Below are positions 1 to 4,838 of a stretch of DNA of 6,537 nt, piece by piece. Source of the stretch: Collinsella aerofaciens. GTDB taxonomy: Bacteria; Actinomycetota; Coriobacteriia; Coriobacteriales; Coriobacteriaceae. Location: contig RKAY01000162.1 of NCBI GenBank assembly GCA_014846205.1, positions 1 to 6,537 of the forward strand, given 5' to 3'. How positions within the stretch are numbered: the stretch's first letter is position 1; each line of letters starts with the position of its first letter. A program made the translations under genes and the position numbers. Under the pieces are notes generated by a model, which was given only the letters and a program-made list of their open reading frames with translations, had not been told where the DNA came from and did no database searches.

Positions 1-61
1 GGGCACGGAAGCCATGGGTCTTGGCACGCTTACGCTTATTAGGCTGATACGTACGCTTCAT
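1..61 (-). CDS. rpmH: 50S ribosomal protein L34, N-terminal part (truncated by window edge)
   Basis: Read on the minus strand from the ATG at 61-59, the frame gives MKRTYQPNKRKRAKTHGFRA, the highly conserved beginning of bacterial L34, a small basic protein of the large ribosomal subunit that is usually about 44 residues long. Only the first 20 codons lie in the window. An ideal Shine-Dalgarno sequence (AGGAGG, 75-70) sits 8 bases before the ATG and fixes the start. rpmH pointing away from dnaA across the origin is a very common bacterial arrangement and supports the reading of 62-406 as origin DNA. Its promoter and leader are described separately. Confidence 0.97.
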   Translation of the reverse strand, partial: MKRTYQPNKRKRAKTHGFRA

Positions 62-89
62 CTTAAGTTCCTCCTGCTGCATTTCGAGT

Positions 90-107
90 GTCCGCGGGGG
101 CGCGGAC
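90..107 (-). other. GC-rich hairpin in the rpmH leader
   Basis: GTCCGCG (90-96) and CGCGGAC (101-107) form a perfect 7-bp inverted repeat around a 4-base loop. It lies in the predicted rpmH leader, between the -10 box (139-134) and the SD (75-70). No T-tract follows on either strand, so it is not a typical intrinsic terminator. A role in leader stability or in control of L34 synthesis is possible but is inference. Confidence 0.45.
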
Positions 108-133
108 GCAGATATAGACACGTGAGCTTGAAG

Positions 134-163
134 ATTGTAGGGAAATCAATGTTCAAATGTCAA
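134..163 (-). promoter_or_regulatory. Probable rpmH promoter (-35 TTGACA, -10 TACAAT)
   Basis: On the minus strand, TTGACA (163-158) matches the -35 consensus exactly and TACAAT (139-134) differs from TATAAT at one base. The spacer is 18 bp (157-140). Transcription would start near 127 and give a leader of roughly 65 bases that carries the hairpin at 107-90 and the SD at 75-70. This is the clearest promoter in the window, and it faces away from the ATPase-dnaA genes. Confidence 0.75.
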
Positions 164-239
164 GAAATCAAAGGTAAAAGGTTGCAGAGTGCACACGGTT
201 CCCCCATAAGCCCGTGAGCCCTCGGGGCCGGCGAAACAC

Positions 240-345
240 TTTTCACGATATTTCATCGAGTTTTCAACAGGTCATGTTGGCAATGTTGAGAACTTTTCGC
301 CTGATTTCCAAAGTTTTCAACAGGTTTTGAAAAGTTGTCGAAAGA
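240..345. other. oriC, upstream DnaA-box cluster
   Basis: This is the core of the 345-bp gap (62-406) between rpmH and the ATPase gene; the rest of the gap is the rpmH promoter and leader plus AT-rich DNA with no gene I can support. The box-like 9-mers are TTTTCAACA at 261-269 (+) and 314-322 (+), TTCTCAACA at 284-292 (-), weaker TTGCCAACA at 275-283 (-), TTTTCAAAA at 325-333 (-) and CTTTCGACA at 336-344 (-). The sites starting at 314, 325 and 336 are 11 bp apart, about one helical turn. The 14-mer at 259-272 recurs at 312-325. No exact TTATCCACA is present. Location, clustering and phasing support DnaA binding, which could both load the origin and repress the downstream operon. Confidence 0.75.
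310..331 (+). repeat. 22-bp origin repeat, upstream copy
   Basis: This 22-mer, centred on TTTTCAACAGG (314-324), recurs at 3563-3584 in the dnaA-dnaN gap with one mismatch (A320 versus G3573). Within this copy, TTTTCAA (314-320) and TTGAAAA (327-333) form an inverted repeat with a 6-base spacer, so it may hold two facing DnaA sites. One copy in each origin half suggests a shared protein-binding unit. Confidence 0.7.
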
Positions 346-406
346 TGAGAAACATTGCGAGCTGAGCTACTATTTGTTCGAAACCTTTTGAACGATTGCG
401 AGCAGC

Positions 407-1759
407 ATGTCAGACGACTTCTACACCATGGTTGATTCGGGAGACCCGGCGCCCGATAACGAGCACATCACCGGTGTGCGTGAAGAGCGGGTCGCGGGCA
501 ACGACGCGGCAAAAAAGGCACCGAGCGCCATGTATGCGGCGCGCATCGCCGTCTACGACGACATGCTGTCGACGCCGCGCGTGATCGTTATCGAGCCGCA
601 AGACGTCCGTACCTATCTGGAAGAGACGACCAACACCGTCTATCAGTGCATGAAGGAACAGGGCGGTCATATCTCGCTCATGGTGATTCGCGAGATCGTG
701 GAAAACTTCATCCACGCGCACTTCGCGGAGCCCATCATCTCCATCCTCGATGGGGGCGACACCATTCGCTTTGCCGACCAGGGACCGGGCATCGATGACA
801 AGGAACGCGCCTTCGACTTTGGCGTAACCAGCGCAAATAGCAGTATGAAACGATATATCCGCGGCACTGGAGCCGGTTTCCCCATGGTGCAGGAGTACCT
901 GGAAAACGCCGGAGGCGCGGTATCGATCGAGGACAACATGGGCAACGGCACCGTCGTGACCGTAAGCCTCAACCCCAAACGCGTGCAGGAGATCGAGCGC
1001 GCCGGTGGACGAGGAGCCGCCGTGCGCCCCGAGACGGAGCAGCCGGCATATCCCCTACCTGGAACTTTTACGCAGCAGCCCATGGCGCCGGTGCAAATGC
1101 AGCCCCCCGTGGGACAGATGCAGCAACCCGGAATGCTTCCTACACAAGAGCCCCAGGCGGCATCGATGTCGATGCCGCCAAACATGCCAGAGGCCATGCC
1201 GCTGGCGGATCAGAATGCAGCCACAATGCAGCAGGCGACGGGGGCGCCGGGTGGCCAGCAGATGGGCTATCAACCGTACCAACAGGGATATCCATATCAG
1301 CAGATGCCGCCACTGGGATATGGCCAGCAGTTCCCGCAGCAGTACCAGCAGGGATATCAGCAGCCGTACCAGCAAATGCCGCAGCAGCAGTACAACCCCT
1401 GGGCCCAGCAGATGCCTCCGCAACCCTATCAACAGTGGCCGCAAAGTTTTCAACAGCAGATGCCGCCAATGCAGAGTTCTCAACAACCGGCAGCTCAAAT
1501 GATGTATCCTAATGCGGCTCAGCAATATTCACAGCCGCCGGCGAACACATACGTAAGCGAACGTGGAAAGAAAGCGCTGGGCTATTTAGCTCAAAACGAA
1601 GCATGCGGAGCCACCGATTTGGCAAGGGCCCTTGGGAGTTCTGCCCCCACTTGGTCACGCACGCTCAACGACCTGGCGCAAGTTGGTTTGGTGATCAAGC
1701 ACGGCCAGAAATACCATCTGACCGAGCTCGGCAGAGACCGCGTGCAGGCGCAGGGTTAA
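407..1759 (+). CDS. GHKL-type ATPase with Q/P/M-rich linker and C-terminal winged helix, dnaA-linked
   Basis: I do not recognise this 450-residue protein as a named family, but its parts are clear. Residues about 45-190 form a GHKL (HATPase_c) ATP-binding domain: N-box E96-x-x-x-N100, G1 box D124-Q-G-P-G128 and G2 box G153-T-G-A-G157, all intact. There is no His-box, dimerisation helix pair, sensor or membrane segment, so it is not an ordinary histidine kinase; the domain alone resembles anti-sigma kinases such as SpoIIAB/RsbW. Residues about 208-380 are low-complexity Gln/Pro/Met/Tyr with many YQQ and QQMP units. Residues about 383-448 look like a winged helix (recognition helix near 413-427, wing near 429-439). 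The ATG at 407 has no good SD. M42 (530), preceded by AAAAGG at 513-518, is an alternative start and removes only an acidic, non-conserved stretch. The stop lies 15 bases before dnaA, implying an operon. A role in controlling initiation or dnaA expression is inference. Confidence 0.85.
   Translation: MSDDFYTMVDSGDPAPDNEHITGVREERVAGNDAAKKAPSAMYAARIAVYDDMLSTPRVIVIEPQDVRTYLEETTNTVYQCMKEQGGHISLMVIREIVENFIHAHFAEPIISILDGGDTIRFADQGPGIDDKERAFDFGVTSANSSMKRYIRGTGAGFPMVQEYLENAGGAVSIEDNMGNGTVVTVSLNPKRVQEIERAGGRGAAVRPETEQPAYPLPGTFTQQPMAPVQMQPPVGQMQQPGMLPTQEPQAASMSMPPNMPEAMPLADQNAATMQQATGAPGGQQMGYQPYQQGYPYQQMPPLGYGQQFPQQYQQGYQQPYQQMPQQQYNPWAQQMPPQPYQQWPQSFQQQMPPMQSSQQPAAQMMYPNAAQQYSQPPANTYVSERGKKALGYLAQNEACGATDLARALGSSAPTWSRTLNDLAQVGLVIKHGQKYHLTELGRDRVQAQG
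1426..1485 (+). other. Three DnaA-box-like motifs inside the Q-rich coding region
   Basis: CTATCAACA (1426-1434), TTTTCAACA (1447-1455) and TTCTCAACA (1477-1485) lie in one orientation, 21 and 30 bp apart, roughly two and three helical turns. The middle one is part of a 15-mer, CAAAGTTTTCAACAG (1442-1456), identical to 309-323 in the upstream origin cluster. The third matches the 9-mer at 284-292. The DNA encodes Tyr/Ser/Phe followed by Gln-Gln, so a coding origin is possible, but AGT TTT CAA and AGT TCT CAA are AT-rich choices in a gene whose linker mostly uses CAG for Gln. DnaA binding here is inference. Confidence 0.4.
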
Positions 1760-1774
1760 GGAACGGGAGAGACA

Positions 1775-3487
1775 GTGGACGAGGAAGCAAGCATCATCTT
1801 GGGAGACGCCATCGCCTTTTGCCAGCGCGATGGCCAAGATGCGCGCCTCATCAATATGCTGGGGCAATCGCGAGCCGTCAGCCTCACCGAAGACACCTTG
1901 ACGATAGAGGCCCCCTCGCGCTTTGCCATCGCCCAGCTCAAAAAGCACCAGCCGACCATCGAGGCGTACCTGGAAGAAATCGCTTTTGCGCCGATCGCGC
2001 TCAACATCGTGGCACCCCAAGGCGCCGCGGCAGATGGCGCCGCGCCTGCAGCACCCGTCGTCCCCCCGACGGCGCCCGTGGCCGCCGCAACGTCGGCTCC
2101 CGAACACCAAATCGGCGATGTTTCCCGTGAAACCATGTCTGCCGCACCGACGACAACGGCCCCCACGCCCCCTGTCACACACATGCCCATCGCGCATGAC
2201 GCAACACCGGGCGAGAATTCGGGCATCGCAATCAAAAATACGCTTTCGGCCGATGATTTCCGCCGCATGATGAATCAGATGAAAGGCGGCACGCCAGCAA
2301 AGAGCGAGCCCCGTGCCGCGGCATCGGTCGTGGCAGCTCCGGCACCCGCAGCCGCGGCACCGATCGAGCAGAACACCGATGGCGCGCCCCTCGCGGCCAA
2401 CTCAAAATTCACCTTCGAAAACTTTGTCTACGGCCCCGAAAACAGCCATGCCTATCGCTCGGCACTCAAGTTTGCCGCCCTCGCGGACGAGCGCGGCACG
2501 TGCACGTCACTGTTCATCTACGGCAAATCGGGCCTGGGCAAGACGCACCTGCTGCTTGCCATCAAAAACGAGCTTGCCGAGAAGTCACCCGAGATCAAGG
2601 TTAAGTATGCCAACTCGCAGGCATACCTCGATGACTTGATGACGGAGTTCGACCGCCAAAAGAAGAGCAATGCTCCCATCATGCAGGCATACCACGGTGT
2701 TGACGTGCTCATCATCGACGACATCCAAAACATCATCGGCAAGCGCGCAAGCGTGGACTATTTCTTCCAGCTGATGGATGAGTTTATCCGCAACAATAAA
2801 AAAGTCGTGATCGCCGCCGACCGCGCCCCCAAAGACCTAAACATGGACGAGCGCCTGACCAGTCGCTTTAACGCCGGCATGCTCTGTTTGGTGGCAGAGC
2901 CGAGCTACGAGATGAAATACAAGATTTTGCAGCGCTACTACGAAAACACGATCGCGGTATCGCCCGACGCGGACGACGACTCGCTGTTGGCGGCCTACGG
3001 CAGTGACTGCGGGCACTTGACCGACGAGCATTTTAAGCACATGGCCGAGGTCTCGGGCACCAACATCCGCGAGCTCGAGAGCTTTTGCGAGCGCTGCGCC
3101 GGCGAGGCGGGAGACCGCGAGCGCGAGGGCGGGGAGCTCACCTTTGACGACATCGACACCATCGCGAGCCAATACTTCGACACATCGGCCAAAAAGATCA
3201 ACGTGCAGACGGTTCAATCTGTCATCGAGGAGCAGTACGGGGTGACGCATGAGGAACTCATAGGCCCACGCCGCAACGCCAACATTGCCAAAGCACGTCA
3301 TATCGCTATCTATCTGGCGATTGAGATGTGTGAGATGACGACCACGGCCGTGGGTGCCGAATTTGGCAACCGTAACCACTCGACCGTCAGCACGAGTTAT
3401 AAAAAGGTTCAGAAGATGATCCAGGAAGACCGCACCGTAACCGAGGACCTCAAATCGCTGCGAGACAAAATCACCCTACGCTCGTAG
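1775..3487 (+). CDS. dnaA: Chromosomal replication initiator protein DnaA (divergent)
   Basis: DnaA is the AAA+ ATPase that binds oriC, opens the duplex and recruits the helicase. Residues 1-80 form a degenerate domain I lacking the usual N-terminal Trp. Residues about 81-210 form a long Ala/Pro-rich domain II with one helix-like island (about 155-170). The AAA+ core begins at TFENFVYG (213-220), with Walker A GKSGLGKT (250-257), Walker B LIIDD (312-316), arginine-finger motif SRF with R364, and sensor II GTNIRELE with R432. Domain IV (about 472-570) keeps R500 (E. coli R399) and H535 (H434), but the signature GGRDHTTV reads GNRNHSTV (531-538). At 570 residues it is long compared with E. coli (467). 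The start is GTG at 1775, preceded by GGGAGA (1765-1770). The 15-base gap after the ATPase gene leaves little room for a separate promoter. Identity is certain; the altered DNA-contact residues are discussed in findings. Confidence 0.97.
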   Translation: MDEEASIILGDAIAFCQRDGQDARLINMLGQSRAVSLTEDTLTIEAPSRFAIAQLKKHQPTIEAYLEEIAFAPIALNIVAPQGAAADGAAPAAPVVPPTAPVAAATSAPEHQIGDVSRETMSAAPTTTAPTPPVTHMPIAHDATPGENSGIAIKNTLSADDFRRMMNQMKGGTPAKSEPRAAASVVAAPAPAAAAPIEQNTDGAPLAANSKFTFENFVYGPENSHAYRSALKFAALADERGTCTSLFIYGKSGLGKTHLLLAIKNELAEKSPEIKVKYANSQAYLDDLMTEFDRQKKSNAPIMQAYHGVDVLIIDDIQNIIGKRASVDYFFQLMDEFIRNNKKVVIAADRAPKDLNMDERLTSRFNAGMLCLVAEPSYEMKYKILQRYYENTIAVSPDADDDSLLAAYGSDCGHLTDEHFKHMAEVSGTNIRELESFCERCAGEAGDREREGGELTFDDIDTIASQYFDTSAKKINVQTVQSVIEEQYGVTHEELIGPRRNANIAKARHIAIYLAIEMCEMTTTAVGAEFGNRNHSTVSTSYKKVQKMIQEDRTVTEDLKSLRDKITLRS

Positions 3488-3678
3488 GAAAATAACCACA
3501 CCTGTTGATAACTTGTCGAAACCCCGGGCATAAGATGTCTAAAACCAACCGGTCGGTGACGAAAAGTTTTCAGCAGGTTTTGAACGTTGAAAACGAGGTC
3601 GGTTGCACACAGGTTTCTGTCGAATCTCTTTTTAGGTCTGACCAGCGCTTTTGCGAGTATTCGACAGTTTCGTCAGTG
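3488..3678. other. oriC, downstream DnaA-box cluster (dnaA-dnaN gap)
   Basis: No gene is credible in the 238-bp dnaA-dnaN gap. Box-like sites are TTATCAACA at 3503-3511 (-), one base from the E. coli consensus; GTTTCGACA at 3514-3522 (-), 11 bp further on in the same orientation; TTTTCAGCA at 3567-3575 (+); TTTTCAACG at 3585-3593 (-); and a weaker TATTCGACA at 3658-3666 (+), just before the trio tract. The arrangement dnaA, boxes, AT-rich tract, dnaN matches the incC half of the Bacillus subtilis origin. No intrinsic terminator for dnaA is visible. Confidence 0.75.
3563..3584 (+). repeat. 22-bp origin repeat, downstream copy
   Basis: This segment matches 310-331 at 21 of 22 bases, with G3573 replacing A, so its box reads TTTTCAGCA. 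The facing inverted half is weaker here than in the upstream copy, but TTTTCAACG on the minus strand (3585-3593) follows directly. Confidence 0.7.
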
Positions 3679-3725
3679 CTATTACTATTATTAAGATATT
3701 TATATCTATAGAAAGGTATTAAAAG
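3679..3725. other. Probable DNA unwinding element with DnaA-trio tract
   Basis: The top strand at 3679-3693 reads CTA TTA CTA TTA TTA, so the bottom strand read 3'-5' is GAT AAT GAT AAT AAT. That fits the DnaA-trio pattern 3'-(G/A)AT-5', which DnaA filaments use to grip single-stranded DNA. Of the 46 bases at 3680-3725, 39 are A or T, the most AT-rich stretch I noticed in the window. The tract follows the box cluster and ends at dnaN, as at the B. subtilis unwinding site. The same bases hold TATTAT (3686-3691) and an extended -10-like TGCTATTAC (3677-3685), so a dnaN promoter may overlap, though no good -35 is visible. The dnaN SD (3711-3716) lies at its right end. Confidence 0.7.
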
Positions 3726-4829
3726 ATGAAGTTCACCGTCAGCCAAAGCTCGCTTACGCAAGCCATCGGCGTCGTCATGAAGGGCGTCGCTTCGGCATCT
3801 ACCCTCCCCATCCTGTCGGGCGTGCTCGTCAAGGCACAAGACGGTATCTTGGAATTTCAGACCTCAAACTACACCATCTCGATTCGCCACCGTATCGCGG
3901 CCCATGTCGAAGAGGAGGGCGAGATGGTTATTCCCTGCAAGATGCTCTCCAACATCACCAAGACCTTGCCCGACGCTCCGGTCACCTTTGAGCTCTCCGA
4001 GCGACAGGTGTTGATCGGTTGCGAAAAGAGCTCGTTCCGCCTCAACACGCTCGACGCCAACGACTTTCCGGAGTTTCCGGCCTACGCCATCGAGAGTGCC
4101 GTCGAGTTGCCGACCGACATCCTGTCCGAGATGGTCGGCCGCGTGTGGCGCGTCACCTCGACCGATAAAGCTCGCCCCATCCTGGGCGGCGTGCACATGA
4201 AGGTCGAGAACAACACCGTGCGCCTGGTGGCGACCGACTCCTTCCGCCTGGCCGTGTGCGACACCCAGGTCGAGACCTCGACGCTCGAGGGCTCGTTTGA
4301 GCTCAACGTCCCGGCCGATGCCTTTAACGACGCGCTCAGCATTATGGCGGGCCAAGCCACCATCATGATCGGCGCCACCGACACCCAGGTCGTCTTTGAG
4401 GCCGGCAACACCACCTATGTGTCGCGTCGTATCGAGGGCACGTACCCCAACTACAAGCAGCTCATTCCCGATTCGTGTGTGACGAGCGTCAAGATCGACG
4501 TGGCGGCCTTCAACGCCGCCCTTAAGCGCGTGGCCGTTATTGCCAGCGCCAACCCCGCCGTCAAATTCGAGATCGATGTCGAGAACGGCCAGATGGGCCT
4601 GTCCTCTATCTCCAACGACCAGGATCTGGCACAGGAGACCATTGACGTCGAGGCCGAGGGCGAGTCGGGCACCATCGCCTTCAACTACCACTACATCTTC
4701 GGCTGTCTCAATGCCCTGTCAAAGGAGAAAGAGATCACGCTGGAGCTCAAGAGCTATTCGCAGGCGGGCATCTTTAAGTCCTACGACAAGATCAACTACC
4801 TGTACCTGGTCATGCCGGTGCGCATCTAG
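3726..4829 (+). CDS. dnaN: DNA polymerase III subunit beta (sliding clamp)
   Basis: DnaN forms the ring-shaped dimer that tethers DNA polymerase III to the template and also serves as a docking platform for repair proteins. The 367-residue length is normal for the family and covers its three repeated clamp folds. Recognisable landmarks are TLPILSGV (26-33), RPILGGV (150-156), ATDSFRLAV (169-177), EGTYPNYKQLIP (237-248) and the C-terminal MPVRI (363-367), a variant of the usual MPMRL that lines the peptide-binding groove. The ATG at 3726 follows GAAAGG (3711-3716) with 9 bases between, a good SD. The gene sits right of the unwinding element and is followed 9 bases later by recF, so the two are probably transcribed together. 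Nothing looks broken. Confidence 0.98.
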   Translation: MKFTVSQSSLTQAIGVVMKGVASASTLPILSGVLVKAQDGILEFQTSNYTISIRHRIAAHVEEEGEMVIPCKMLSNITKTLPDAPVTFELSERQVLIGCEKSSFRLNTLDANDFPEFPAYAIESAVELPTDILSEMVGRVWRVTSTDKARPILGGVHMKVENNTVRLVATDSFRLAVCDTQVETSTLEGSFELNVPADAFNDALSIMAGQATIMIGATDTQVVFEAGNTTYVSRRIEGTYPNYKQLIPDSCVTSVKIDVAAFNAALKRVAVIASANPAVKFEIDVENGQMGLSSISNDQDLAQETIDVEAEGESGTIAFNYHYIFGCLNALSKEKEITLELKSYSQAGIFKSYDKINYLYLVMPVRI

Positions 4830-4838
4830 CGTCTATCG

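Noticed and set aside
14..217. 67-codon open frame on the plus strand opposite rpmH and its promoter
   Set aside because: It is antisense to conserved L34 codons and the promoter, with no SD and no recognisable product.
697..705. TTTTCCACG on the minus strand, box-like
   Set aside because: It overlaps codons for the ATPase N-box (Val-Glu-Asn), which are fixed by protein function, and there is no cluster around it.
1055..1525. Long antisense and alternate frames over the Q-rich linker as possible overlapping genes
   Set aside because: They arise from CAG/CCG repeats read in other frames, giving Leu/His- or Arg/Ser-rich strings without domain features.
2784..2792. TTATCCGCA, one base from the E. 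coli DnaA box, inside dnaA
   Set aside because: It encodes Phe-Ile-Arg in the AAA+ core, is isolated, and does not match the TTTTCAACA form found in the origin gaps.
3544..3557. Imperfect palindrome ACCAACCGGTCGGT in the dnaA-dnaN gap as an operator
   Set aside because: Short, with one mismatched pair, occurs once, and has no partner site; not enough to call.
3505..3711. 68-codon open frame across the dnaA-dnaN gap
   Set aside because: It runs through DnaA boxes and the AT-rich tract, has no SD and gives a composition unlike a protein; origin function explains the DNA better.
3864..4691. 275-codon open frame antisense to dnaN
   Set aside because: Long antisense frames are common in GC-biased genes; its sequence is a shadow of dnaN codons and it lacks a start context.
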